Part shown: one piece after another, positions 27,017 to 35,351 of the stretch
Layout: every line of letters starts with the position of its first letter
How positions within the stretch are numbered: the stretch's first letter is position 1
Assembly (NCBI GenBank): GCA_947498355.1
Contig: CANMKA010000009.1
Span: 1-64,000 of the forward strand
Origin: an uncultured Paraglaciecola sp.
Lineage (GTDB): Bacteria > Pseudomonadota > Gammaproteobacteria > Enterobacterales > Alteromonadaceae
Length of the DNA: 64,000 bases
Direction of reading: 5' to 3'
Translations under genes and position numbers: made by a program
The notes under the pieces: model-generated
Database searches by the model: none
Seen by the model: only the letters and a program-made list of their open reading frames with translations
What the model was told of the DNA's origin: nothing

Positions 27017-28267
27017 TTATTTTCTAACGTGCCCATCACCCATCACAATAAATTTCTCTGTGGTCAAGGAGTCTGCGCCCATTGGCCCATATGCATGTAA
27101 CTTGCTGGTGGAAATGCCAATTTCGGCACCCAAACCTAATTCTCCTCCGTCAGAAAAACGTGAAGAAGCATTGGCCATTACCACGGCTGAATTGATGCGG
27201 CGGATAAAAGCCTGAGCTTTTGAGTAATCTTGGGTAGCAATGACTTCGGTATGCCCAGAGCTATGTTGTTCGATGTGCTCTATACCTTGTTCAAAGTCAT
27301 CAACTACTCTAATGGCAATTTCCATAGCTAAGTATTCGGCGTCCCAATCGTCTTGTGTGGCGGCTTGGGCATTGTCAAAATAACCAATACTGGCTTCACA
27401 AGCATGAACTAGGGTGTTGTGCTCGCCTAACATAGCCGCAGCTTTTGGCAAGAAGGTGGCTGCAATGTCTTTGTGAACCAGCAATGTCTCGAGTGAATTA
27501 CATACGCCCGTGCGTTGGGTCTTACCGTTTTTGAGCAGGTTAAGGGCTTTTTCTAGGTCTGCGTCACTGTCTACATAAAGGTGACACACGCCTTTAAAAT
27601 GCTGAATAACTGGGATCCGGCTGTTTTCTGAAACAAAACGAATGAGCCCTTCTCCACCACGAGGAATGATTAAGTCGATAGACTCATTTAAAGTCATCAG
27701 CTCGTTCATCACGGCGCGGTCGGTATCTGGTACCACGACCACAGCTGCTGGGTTGATTTGGTGTTTGGCAAGGGCGGTTTTAATGCATTCGGCCAACGCA
27801 AGGTTTGAATGCAGGGCTTCTTTACCCCCTCGCAAGATAACCGCATTGCCCGCTTTTAAACATAAAGCAGCGGCGTCTATGGTGACATTCGGACGAGACT
27901 CATAAATCATAGCTATCACGCCCAGAGGAATGCGCATTTTGCCCACCTGAATACCGCTAGGCATAGTTTGAATACTTGAAATACTGCCCACAGGGTCGGA
28001 TTGGCCAGCGATTTCAATCACAGCATTCGCAATACCTTTTATTCTGGCAGGGTCAAGTGCTAGGCGGTCTAGCATGGCGGCATCTAGGCCGTTTTCTTTT
28101 CCAGCGGCTAAGTCTTTCTCATTAGCCGATAAGATGCTGGGCGTATTGTCGACCAAAGACGCGGCGATATCCGTCAACAAGGTGTTTTTTTGTTCGGCAT
28201 TCAAATTTGCAACATGGCGAGCGGCTAATTTTGCTTGCTGTGCTGCTTCGGCAATAGAAAAACTCAT
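27017..28267 (-). CDS. proA: Gamma-glutamyl phosphate reductase
   Basis: Second enzyme of proline synthesis: NADPH-dependent reduction of gamma-glutamyl phosphate to glutamate semialdehyde. The protein has 416 residues, the normal length. Family marks are PLGVIAMIYESRPNVTIDAAALCLKAGNAVILRGGKEA, the IDLIIPRGG region and the catalytic Cys in KTQRTGVCNSLETLLVH. It is downstream of proB in one operon (36-base gap). Confidence 0.95.
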   Translation of the reverse strand: MSFSIAEAAQQAKLAARHVANLNAEQKNTLLTDIAASLVDNTPSILSANEKDLAAGKENGLDAAMLDRLALDPARIKGIANAVIEIAGQSDPVGSISSIQTMPSGIQVGKMRIPLGVIAMIYESRPNVTIDAAALCLKAGNAVILRGGKEALHSNLALAECIKTALAKHQINPAAVVVVPDTDRAVMNELMTLNESIDLIIPRGGEGLIRFVSENSRIPVIQHFKGVCHLYVDSDADLEKALNLLKNGKTQRTGVCNSLETLLVHKDIAATFLPKAAAMLGEHNTLVHACEASIGYFDNAQAATQDDWDAEYLAMEIAIRVVDDFEQGIEHIEQHSSGHTEVIATQDYSKAQAFIRRINSAVVMANASSRFSDGGELGLGAEIGISTSKLHAYGPMGADSLTTEKFIVMGDGHVRK

Positions 28268-28303
28268 TACTTCTCCTCACTTTACTGGCGGGTTAGCGCC
28301 TCT

Positions 28304-29401
28304 TTATAACAATACCAGATCGTCTCTGTGTATTGCCGCTTCACTAAACGAGTAGCCTAGGGTCGCTTCAATCATATTACTGTTTAAGCCTTTGATAGCG
28401 GCTAAGTCTGCTGCATTATACATGACCAAGCCTTTGGCAATGGGAGTATCTTCAAAACAAATATTCACCGCTTCGCCCGAATCAAACTGCCCTTCTACAT
28501 TTATAATCCCCGAGGGCAGTAAAGATGCACCTGTGTCGAGTAAGGCTTGCTTAGCCCCTTGGTCAACATGAATCACCCCGCGTACCTTTAGGGTATGCCT
28601 TAACCAAGTATCTCGGGCGCTATCTAGGCTCTGGCTAGGCACAAAGCGCGTACCGGGCACTTGTCCTTCAGCCAACATAGCGAGAGCCTTGGCGTCACGG
28701 CCATTAACGATAAGGGTTTGAATACCGGATTTAACACATTTATGTGCCGCTTGTACTTTGGTTTGCATACCGCCCGTGCCAACATCGCTCCCAGCGCCAC
28801 CCGCCAAATCGTAAATTTGTTGATTGATTTCGGTAACTTCTGGGATCAGCTTTGCATTTGGATTTTTTCGCGGATTGTCATCAAACAACCCATCTATATC
28901 AGAGCAAATAATCAGAGTATCGGCCTCGGCCACTAAGGCAACATAGGCCGCCAAGTTGTCATTGTCGCCCACTTTTAACTCATTCACCGCAACCGTATCG
29001 TTTTCATTAACTATGGGTAAAGCTTGGTTTTTGAGTAGCTGTCTAAGGGTATTTTTAATGTTTACGTAACGCGTTCGGTTATGTAAATCGTCAGACGTTA
29101 ACAGTATTTGTGCACAGTCAAACTCGAATAAACTCGCCCAACTCGCCATCATCTGAGTTTGACCTATGGCTGCCATAGCTTGTTTTTCAGCGATCGAAGG
29201 ATGGTGGTTAAAGGCAATTTTACCCTTGCCAGCTGCGACACTGCCCGACGACACCAAAATCACCTCTTTGCCTTGCTTTCGACTCTTTTTAATAAACTCA
29301 GCAATGGCCGCTAAATACTCTGTGCTGCATTGATTATTATTAGGTGCAATTAAGCTGCTACCCACCTTTACCACAGCACGTTGCCAATTAAATGTACTCA
29401 T
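28304..29401 (-). CDS. proB: Glutamate 5-kinase
   Basis: First enzyme of proline synthesis: ATP-dependent phosphorylation of glutamate, normally feedback-inhibited by proline. From ATG 29401 (GAGAAG upstream) it has 365 residues, close to E. coli ProB; a longer frame to 29449 adds an unrelated extension. The amino-acid kinase domain (VVKVGSSLI, LVSSGSVAAGKGK, NENDTVAVNELKVGDNDNLAAYVA, GTGGMQTKVQAA) is followed by a C-terminal PUA domain (about 275-355, RGVIHVDQGAKQAL). Confidence 0.95.
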   Translation of the reverse strand: MSTFNWQRAVVKVGSSLIAPNNNQCSTEYLAAIAEFIKKSRKQGKEVILVSSGSVAAGKGKIAFNHHPSIAEKQAMAAIGQTQMMASWASLFEFDCAQILLTSDDLHNRTRYVNIKNTLRQLLKNQALPIVNENDTVAVNELKVGDNDNLAAYVALVAEADTLIICSDIDGLFDDNPRKNPNAKLIPEVTEINQQIYDLAGGAGSDVGTGGMQTKVQAAHKCVKSGIQTLIVNGRDAKALAMLAEGQVPGTRFVPSQSLDSARDTWLRHTLKVRGVIHVDQGAKQALLDTGASLLPSGIINVEGQFDSGEAVNICFEDTPIAKGLVMYNAADLAAIKGLNSNMIEATLGYSFSEAAIHRDDLVLL

Positions 29402-29476
29402 AAACTTCTCACGTTCGAACCCGTTGAAAATCTTAGCATTGATTATCAAGGGCGGCTTTAACCAAAATAAAGACAG

Positions 29477-30076
29477 CTAACAGGCTACGACAGGAAGCTG
29501 AATTTTACCATTTTGCACTAAAATACAATCCATATTCGCAGCTTTTGCAGCCTGCAGGCCAATGGGTGTGTCTTCGAACACCACACACTCCTCGGGCGCT
29601 AAACCTAAACCCTCGGCAACCTTTAGAAAGGTTTCGGGATGAGGTTTACCTAACGACACATCAGACGCAGTCACCAATACAGAAATCAATTTGTCTAACC
29701 CAGTTTGTTCAATCGCATGTTCTGCATGACGTCGGTCAGAGCCAGTTCCTATGCCCATTTTTAGCTGCCCCTGATAGTGCTCAGCAACGGCTAAGGTATC
29801 TGGGATCACACACGGAATATCTTCAAGCTGCGCCCAATTATGTCGCTTAGTGGCAGCGACTTCGAGAGGATCGTGATTAAGGCTAAATTTATCGTTTAAA
29901 ATACGAGCGATTTGTGCAGTGGGTACTCCGCCTAATCCGTGCATAAAGGCATAATCAAACGCGTAACCATAGTGCTTGCAGGTTTGCTCCCAGGCCTGAA
30001 TATGCGCGCCCATTGAATCAATAAGGGTGCCGTCCATATCAAACACAATCCCTTTATATTTTGATAAATCAATCAT
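29477..30076 (-). CDS. HAD phosphatase, beta-phosphoglucomutase/YqaB-like
   Basis: This 199-residue HAD enzyme has motif I DMDGTLIDS (nucleophile Asp14, acid Asp16), motif II GTGSDRR, motif III Lys in LGKPHPETF and motif IV FEDTPIGLQAA. The alpha-helical cap (residues about 20-85) fits the beta-phosphoglucomutase subfamily; the closest E. coli model is YqaB, a fructose-1-phosphatase. It lies 75 bases upstream of proB in the same direction and may share its transcript, although no proline-related role is known. Confidence 0.85.
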   Translation of the reverse strand: MIDLSKYKGIVFDMDGTLIDSMGAHIQAWEQTCKHYGYAFDYAFMHGLGGVPTAQIARILNDKFSLNHDPLEVAATKRHNWAQLEDIPCVIPDTLAVAEHYQGQLKMGIGTGSDRRHAEHAIEQTGLDKLISVLVTASDVSLGKPHPETFLKVAEGLGLAPEECVVFEDTPIGLQAAKAANMDCILVQNGKIQLPVVAC

Positions 30077-30710
30077 TTACACACCTTACTTGACTATTAA
30101 TTAGGGTTACATTATTCAAAAACACACACTATAAATCGCCCCAACAATTTATTCGAATGACACATTATAGCAATGCAATATTAAGGCATGTGAAGCTTTT
30201 CTGTATGCTTTGCAGCGAGTTGCGCGGTATTTATATAATGAAGCACGGTTGTGGTGTAGTTGTTCTACATGAATGCGTACTAAAGCGCTAGAAATGCTGC
30301 GCAAACGCTCAACTTGGTTGCGAGTCACTTCGGATTCGTCTTAAAAGATTTTTACTCTTTGTTGCAGCATTTTGACTTATATTAATAGGACTTCAATGCT
30401 GCGCCATGACTAAAAAGTTTTTATATTTCACCAAGTATGGAACAAAAAGTATACGGAAAAGCGCCACACGCCCGAGTACTATACTGAATGGTAGAGGGTG
30501 GAGATATGCTTATTGCCACCAAAAGCCGCACTGCGCCCTCCAACGTAAAGCAGGATAATTTTGTTAGTTGCGTATCAATTGTCGTGAATTTTAAGTAGTC
30601 TCAACGGTCTAGATAGCTATGGATCAATTTTATCGTGAAACGTATAACCGACTTTTTCCGTATTACGTTAGGTTACACACTGATTAGTATAAGTTTATAC
30701 AGGAGTTGTT
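30077..30710. other. Long intergenic region with a possible small gene
   Basis: Between the HAD gene and the DUF3014 gene. It holds a 59-codon frame on the minus strand (30149-30328, listed separately), a hairpin GTAG/CTAC near 30257 and an 8-bp inverted repeat GCAGCATT/AATGCTGC (about 30363-30401, 23-base loop). The rest, 30402-30690, shows nothing I recognise. Confidence 0.4.
30149..30328 (-). CDS. Possible small basic protein, 59 residues
   Basis: An open frame on the minus strand begins at GTG 30328 (a stop lies five codons upstream) and encodes a very basic, helix-prone peptide (TRNQVERLRSISSALVRIH, later LYKYRATRCKAYRKASHAL). There is no clear ribosome site, but the codon choice looks natural and the frame stops 72 bases before the HAD gene, which is in the same direction. 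It may be a real small protein, a degraded gene, or chance. Confidence 0.35.
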   Translation of the reverse strand: MTRNQVERLRSISSALVRIHVEQLHHNRASLYKYRATRCKAYRKASHALILHCYNVSFE

Positions 30711-31556
30711 ATGAGCGAAAAAACTAAAACATCATTGCTACCTCATTTCGTTATCGGGACCGCTATTCTCGCTGTCATCTTAGCTGTGTTTTTTTGGCCT
30801 TCTGAGCAGCCTCAAGAAGTCGAAACTGTTGTCATACCGGCTCCAGTTGAACAACCAGCTATATTGCCTGAGCCAGTTATTGAAGCCCCTATTGTTCCGC
30901 CTCTACCGCCTGAGCCCATTACGCCAGAGCCAGAAATTAGCCCGCCTGTAGTAGTTCAAGCACCAGAGCCAGAGCCAGAGCCATTAGACCTTAGTGACGG
31001 CGCGGTAAAAACCAAATTGATTTCTTTGTCTGACTACGATGCATTCGCCAGACTGCTAATAGATGACTCTGTGTTGCAAAGGTTTGTAGTAACGACCACC
31101 AGCTTAGCAGACGAAACGATTTCGCCTAGCCACAGGGTGCTAAACAATCCTGAAAAGCCTTTCCGTACCTACAAACAAGCCGATAAAGATTGGATCGACC
31201 CTGCCAGTTACAAACGCTACACCCCTTATGTGGATGTGTTTGATTCTTTAGAAACCGAGTCGCTCTTAGGACTTTACCAAGAATACAAACCTGCCATTGA
31301 AGAAATTTTTGCTGAAATTAGTGGCCCAGACGACGACTTCAATGAAAAGCTAATTGACGCCATAGATATTCTGCTCGACACACCCGAAGTACCCGTGCCC
31401 GTAGAAGTGTTCACAGACAGTGTAATGTTTAAATTTTCCGACCCGCAACTCGAAGAATTGGCAGCACCACAAAAACAATTACTTCGCACCGGCCCAGAAA
31501 ATATGCGCAGAATCAAAGCAAAGCTCAGAGAAGTTAAACAAGCTCTGCAAGACTAA
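30711..31556 (+). CDS. DUF3014 family membrane-anchored protein
   Basis: The protein has 281 residues: a short N-terminal tail, one membrane helix (about 12-30), a Pro/Glu-rich linker (about 35-93) with EPEPEP repeats, and a C-terminal helical domain (about 95-281) typical of DUF3014 (LSLSDYDAFARLLIDDSVLQRFVVTTTSLADE). It is probably anchored in the inner membrane with the domain in the periplasm. Function unknown. It has a good ribosome site (CAGGAG) and is followed by a strong terminator. Confidence 0.8.
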   Translation: MSEKTKTSLLPHFVIGTAILAVILAVFFWPSEQPQEVETVVIPAPVEQPAILPEPVIEAPIVPPLPPEPITPEPEISPPVVVQAPEPEPEPLDLSDGAVKTKLISLSDYDAFARLLIDDSVLQRFVVTTTSLADETISPSHRVLNNPEKPFRTYKQADKDWIDPASYKRYTPYVDVFDSLETESLLGLYQEYKPAIEEIFAEISGPDDDFNEKLIDAIDILLDTPEVPVPVEVFTDSVMFKFSDPQLEELAAPQKQLLRTGPENMRRIKAKLREVKQALQD

Positions 31557-31579
31557 GCGTAAACCCACAGTCAAAACCG

Positions 31580-31610
31580 AAAAAGCCAATCTGAGTTAGA
31601 TTGGCTTTTT
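31580..31610. terminator. Bidirectional terminator between DUF3014 and tusA
   Basis: Perfect 13-bp stem AAAAAGCCAATCT (31580-31592) and its complement (31598-31610) with a five-base loop. It lies 23 bases after the DUF3014 stop and 27 bases before the tusA stop on the other strand, so it serves both convergent transcripts. Confidence 0.88.
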
Positions 31611-31637
31611 GATTTGTACGACTCACACCTATTGTTA

Positions 31638-31895
31638 CTAACTGCCTTTTTTAAGCAAGTATCTATAGGGAGATTGAGCTACCTCAGAGTCGATTAATTC
31701 ATGACCCATAAAGCGGCAAAAACTCGGAATATCCCGAGTAGTGGAGTGGTCATCAGCCGTTACCACTAAAGTTTGGCCCACCTGCATTTCACGAATTTTC
31801 AAGCGTACCATCATCACAGGCTCTGGGCAGCGCAAGCCTAACGTATCTAACGCATAGTCTGCTGCATCGAACAGGTTAGCCTCACTCACAGTCAA
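31638..31895 (-). CDS. tusA: Sulfur carrier protein TusA
   Basis: The protein has about 85 residues with the CPEP motif ([13 protein letters not shown], active Cys23) and C-terminal [20 protein letters not shown]...PYRYLLKKG, matching E. coli TusA, which relays sulfur from IscS to tRNA thiolation and other acceptors. No ATG is available. The first start is TTG at 31895, directly abutting the pyrE stop (TGATTG); GTG at 31889 is an alternative. It is the third gene of rph-pyrE-tusA, so translation is probably coupled to pyrE. Confidence 0.88.
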   Translation of the reverse strand: MTVSEANLFDAADYALDTLGLRCPEPVMMVRLKIREMQVGQTLVVTADDHSTTRDIPSFCRFMGHELIDSEVAQSPYRYLLKKGS

Positions 31896-32537
31896 TCAGA
31901 TCCCGTAATCCACACGATATTGCTGAATATTTGCAAGGTGTTCAGCCATGTCAGGCTTATCTTGCAAGTACTCAACTAAATCGGCTAAACACACAATCGA
32001 CACCACTTGGGTATTAAAGTCACGCTCCACTTCTTGGATAGCAGACAACTCCCCTTGACCTTTTTCTTGGCGGTCGAGGGCAATCAATACGCCAGCCAAT
32101 TGGGCTTGATTAGCTTGAATCAACTGCATGGACTCTCGGATAGCGGTGCCAGCGGTAATCACGTCATCCACCAGCATGATTTTGCCTGCCAAAGGGCTAC
32201 CCACTAAATTACCGCCTTCGCCGTGAGTTTTGGCTTCTTTACGGTTAAAACAATAGGGCTTATCAACATTATGTTTGTCGGCCAACGCCACTGCTGTAGT
32301 GGTGGCAATCGGGATCCCCTTGTAAGCTGGGCCAAACAAAACATCATACTCTATCTTGGCTGACTGCAAGGCTTGAGCATAAAATTGGCCTAATTTAGCT
32401 AAATCACCGCCTGTATTGAACAAACCCGCATTGAAGAAGTAGGGGCTAGTACGCCCAGACTTAAGGGTAAACTGCCCAAACTTTAAAACATTACGAGCGA
32501 GGGCGAACTCAATAAATGCTTGTTGATAATCTTGCAT
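31896..32537 (-). CDS. pyrE: Orotate phosphoribosyltransferase
   Basis: This enzyme makes orotidine 5'-phosphate from orotate and PRPP in pyrimidine synthesis. It has 213 residues. Marks are [26 protein letters not shown] and the PRPP loop [16 protein letters not shown]. It lies 20 bases downstream of rph, the same order as in E. coli, where rph translation affects pyrE expression by attenuation. No clear attenuator hairpin is visible in the short gap here. Confidence 0.95.
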   Translation of the reverse strand: MQDYQQAFIEFALARNVLKFGQFTLKSGRTSPYFFNAGLFNTGGDLAKLGQFYAQALQSAKIEYDVLFGPAYKGIPIATTTAVALADKHNVDKPYCFNRKEAKTHGEGGNLVGSPLAGKIMLVDDVITAGTAIRESMQLIQANQAQLAGVLIALDRQEKGQGELSAIQEVERDFNTQVVSIVCLADLVEYLQDKPDMAEHLANIQQYRVDYGI

Positions 32538-32557
32538 GGTGAACTCTTAATGTGTAC

Positions 32558-33271
32558 TTAATTTAACGCTGATTTTTGTTCGTCGAATAACTCACGAATA
32601 CCGTGCTTCGCTAGCTCAAGCATTTCGTTTAGTTCGTCAAAATCGAAAGGTTCACCTTCGGCGGTACCCTGAACTTCAATTAACTTACCTGTGTCTGTCA
32701 TCACAACGTTCATGTCGGTTTCGGCATCAGAGTCTTCTAAGTACTCTAAATCGGCAATGGCAGTGCCTTTATAAACCCCAACAGAAAGAGCAGCAATCAT
32801 GTGCTTAATTGGGTTAGTTTTTAAAATACCTTTAGTGCGCATCCAACTAAGAGCATCAGCCAACGCTACACAAGCGCCAGTGATAGAGGCGGTGCGAGTG
32901 CCACCGTCAGCTTGGATTACGTCACAATCAACGACTATAGTGTTTTCGCCCAATAACTTTAAATCAACTGCTGCACGCAAAGAACGCGCGATTAAACGCT
33001 GGATTTCTAAGGTACGGCCGCCTTGCTTACCTCGGGCTGCTTCGCGATCAGAGCGGGTATGAGTCGCTCTTGGCAACATACTGTATTCAGCCGTCACCCA
33101 GCCTTTGCCTTGGCCTTTCATAAATCTAGGTACACCTTCGGTCACCGAGGCATTGCACAACACCTTAGTGTTGCCAAACTCGATTAACACCGAGCCTTCA
33201 GCATGGCAGGTAAAGTTTCGGGTAATAGTAACAGGACGAATCTGACTCGCCGTTCTTCCGCTAGGACGCAT
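32558..33271 (-). CDS. rph: Ribonuclease PH
   Basis: A phosphorolytic 3'-5' exoribonuclease that trims tRNA 3' ends. It has 237 residues from ATG 33271 (GGAGG upstream; a longer frame has no support). Complete family pattern: [82 protein letters not shown] and the C-terminal [11 protein letters not shown]. Unlike E. coli K-12 the gene is not frameshifted. First gene of rph-pyrE-tusA and divergent from yicC. Confidence 0.95.
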   Translation of the reverse strand: MRPSGRTASQIRPVTITRNFTCHAEGSVLIEFGNTKVLCNASVTEGVPRFMKGQGKGWVTAEYSMLPRATHTRSDREAARGKQGGRTLEIQRLIARSLRAAVDLKLLGENTIVVDCDVIQADGGTRTASITGACVALADALSWMRTKGILKTNPIKHMIAALSVGVYKGTAIADLEYLEDSDAETDMNVVMTDTGKLIEVQGTAEGEPFDFDELNEMLELAKHGIRELFDEQKSALN

Positions 33272-33469
33272 GGCGACCTCCGTAATAAATAGACGTAAAT
33301 AATTTTGGCGCGGATTATACCTCCTCATCAGCAAAAAATCTGGTAAAAAATAAGCAACGCAAATCCCATCAATATCGACTCAAAAAATACTAGGTAAAAT
33401 CCGCAATGCCCCTCGCAGAATCCCTGAGCACGGGTATAATGCCGATTCTTTACTTTATGGAGTGTTTTT

Positions 33470-34333
33470 ATGATTTACAGTATGACTGCCTTTGCCCGCC
33501 GAGAACTTAAAGCCGAGTGGGGCACAGCTGTATGGGAAATTCGCTCTGTTAACCAACGTTTTCTAGAAACCTACTTTCGCCTACCCGAGCAATTCAAAAG
33601 CTTAGAGCCTGTTTTACGCGAACGTTTACGCAAAAGCTTGCAACGAGGCAAGGTTGAATGCGCACTCAGGTTTGTTGCTAACGACGCCGCCGTAGGCCAA
33701 CTCAATCTAAACCAAGATTTAGCCAAGCAACTCATGGAAGCCGCCGAGTGGGTGCAAAATCAAGGTCAATCAAATGGGGTTAATCCTGTTGATATTCTCA
33801 AATGGCCAGGGGTGATTGCAGCCAACGAAACCGACATGGACAGCATTCAAGGCGACATACTCAAAGAGTTTGACCTAACCCTAAAAGACTTTATTGCTGC
33901 CCGCGAAACAGAAGGCACAAATCTCAAAGCCTTAATCGAGCAACGCCTTGATGGCATTCAAGTTGAAGTCGACAAAGTAACAGGCTTTATGCCAGAAATT
34001 ATCCAATGGCAAAAAGACAAAATTCTTAGCCGTTTTGAAGAAGCCAAAGTCGAACTAGACGAAACTCGCGTCGAACAAGAAATGGTCATGCTAGCGCAAA
34101 AAGTCGACGTAGCCGAAGAACTCGACAGATTAGTATCACACATAGGCGAAACCCGTAAAATTCTAAAAAAAGGTGGGGCAGTGGGCCGCAGACTCGATTT
34201 TATGATGCAAGAGTTCAACCGTGAGTCCAACACCCTAGGCTCTAAATCAATCAACAAAGACACCACTCAATCAGCGGTAGAGTTAAAAGTTTTGATTGAA
34301 CAAATGCGCGAGCAAATTGCGAATATTGAATAG
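33470..34333 (+). CDS. yicC: YicC-family endoribonuclease
   Basis: The protein has 287 residues, the same length as E. coli YicC, recently shown to be an endoribonuclease acting on small RNA. N-terminal MTAFARRE....G...WEIRSVNQRFLETYFRLPE and C-terminal DUF1732 part GRRLDFMMQEFNRESNTLGSKS are clear. It starts at ATG after TATGGAG. It is divergent from rph as in many gammaproteobacteria; the usual downstream neighbour gmk is absent, and the defence island begins 145 bases later. Confidence 0.93.
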   Translation: MIYSMTAFARRELKAEWGTAVWEIRSVNQRFLETYFRLPEQFKSLEPVLRERLRKSLQRGKVECALRFVANDAAVGQLNLNQDLAKQLMEAAEWVQNQGQSNGVNPVDILKWPGVIAANETDMDSIQGDILKEFDLTLKDFIAARETEGTNLKALIEQRLDGIQVEVDKVTGFMPEIIQWQKDKILSRFEEAKVELDETRVEQEMVMLAQKVDVAEELDRLVSHIGETRKILKKGGAVGRRLDFMMQEFNRESNTLGSKSINKDTTQSAVELKVLIEQMREQIANIE

Positions 34334-34478
34334 CATTTTGTTTGAAACGCCCACTTTGGTATACAGTGATATGGTGCAAGCAGCCAGCCAATGCTTTATA
34401 GGTCAAAAGCTCGCTGTCATTAACCAATTGTAACTGAGTAAAACCGATAACGTATAGACACGCTAAGGTGGTGTAATT

Positions 34479-34853
34479 TTGGATAAAAACCGTCTAAAAC
34501 ACGCAATAAAACAGCTCATTCCAAACGTTAGACTGGTCTATTTGTTTGGCTCTCAAGCGGACGGCAGCGCTACTCCCTCCAGTGATATGGATATTGCCGT
34601 ATTACCAGAAACTAAATTAGAGCCAATAGCCCGTTTCGACCTAGAGCAAACCCTTGCAATCAAACTGAACCAAGATGTCGATTTGGTTGATTTACTGACC
34701 GCCTCGACTGTTTTGCAAAATCAGGTCATTATGCATGGCGAGCTACTGCTGGGCAGTGAAAACGAGCAAACCAAATTTGAGATGCAAGTCATGTCTATGT
34801 ATCAGCACTTGAATGAAGAACGAGCGGGTATCTTGCAGGAGTTTTTAAAATGA
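34479..34853 (+). CDS. mntA: MntA-like nucleotidyltransferase antitoxin
   Basis: The protein has 124 residues. It has a minimal nucleotidyltransferase fold with the motif GSX10DXD (GSQADGSATPSSDMD, about residues 26-40) and a later Asp in VDLVDLL. In known MntA-HepT pairs this protein adds AMP to a Tyr of the toxin and so neutralises it. Start TTG 34479 with AAGGTGG upstream; no ATG precedes the motif. It overlaps hepT by four bases (ATGA). Confidence 0.85.
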   Translation: MDKNRLKHAIKQLIPNVRLVYLFGSQADGSATPSSDMDIAVLPETKLEPIARFDLEQTLAIKLNQDVDLVDLLTASTVLQNQVIMHGELLLGSENEQTKFEMQVMSMYQHLNEERAGILQEFLK

Positions 34854-35269
34854 ATGACGCAATTATCAATAAATTAGCGACCATCGAGCGCTGTCTTGTT
34901 CGTATCCGCGATGTTTATGCGCTATCAAGAGCCCAATTTGAAACCGACTACACCAGCCAAGACTCTATCGTTCTCAACCTTCAACGGGCCTGCGAAGCAT
35001 CAATTGATGCGGCCAACATTATCAATAAGCAACATAAAACAGGGGTCCCCCAAAGTAGCCGAGACAGCTTTGAACTGCTCAAAAAATCAGGTCTAATATC
35101 GTCCCAACTCGTGTTAAACCTGCAAAAAATGGTCGGCCTTCGCAATATTGCAGTCCATGACTACCAAACGCTAAACCTAGAGATAGTGAAGCATGTAGTA
35201 GAAAATAGGCTTTCTGATTTTGAAGAGTTTGTTGTAGAAGTCAAAAGCAGTAGATTCACCACAAAGTAA
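34850..35269 (+). CDS. hepT: HepT-like HEPN ribonuclease toxin
   Basis: The protein has 139 residues of the DUF86/HepT HEPN group. The catalytic and AMP-acceptor motif RX4HXY is present as RNIAVHDY (about residues 102-109). HEPN toxins of this type cleave RNA and are silenced by AMPylation of the motif Tyr by the partner nucleotidyltransferase. Directly coupled to mntA. Convergent with the McrBC-like operon; the 82-base gap has no obvious terminator. Confidence 0.87.
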   Translation: MNDAIINKLATIERCLVRIRDVYALSRAQFETDYTSQDSIVLNLQRACEASIDAANIINKQHKTGVPQSSRDSFELLKKSGLISSQLVLNLQKMVGLRNIAVHDYQTLNLEIVKHVVENRLSDFEEFVVEVKSSRFTTK

Positions 35270-35351
35270 ACCCCATAGATTACAAACGGTATTAACCACA
35301 TATCTTGTATCTAGATTTATGCGAATGAGCGCATTTACTGGCAGGCGAAAA

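Noticed and set aside
26880..27215. 111-codon frame on the plus strand across the proA end
   Set aside because: It overlaps the proA terminator and the proA 3' end; composition is that of a shadow frame.
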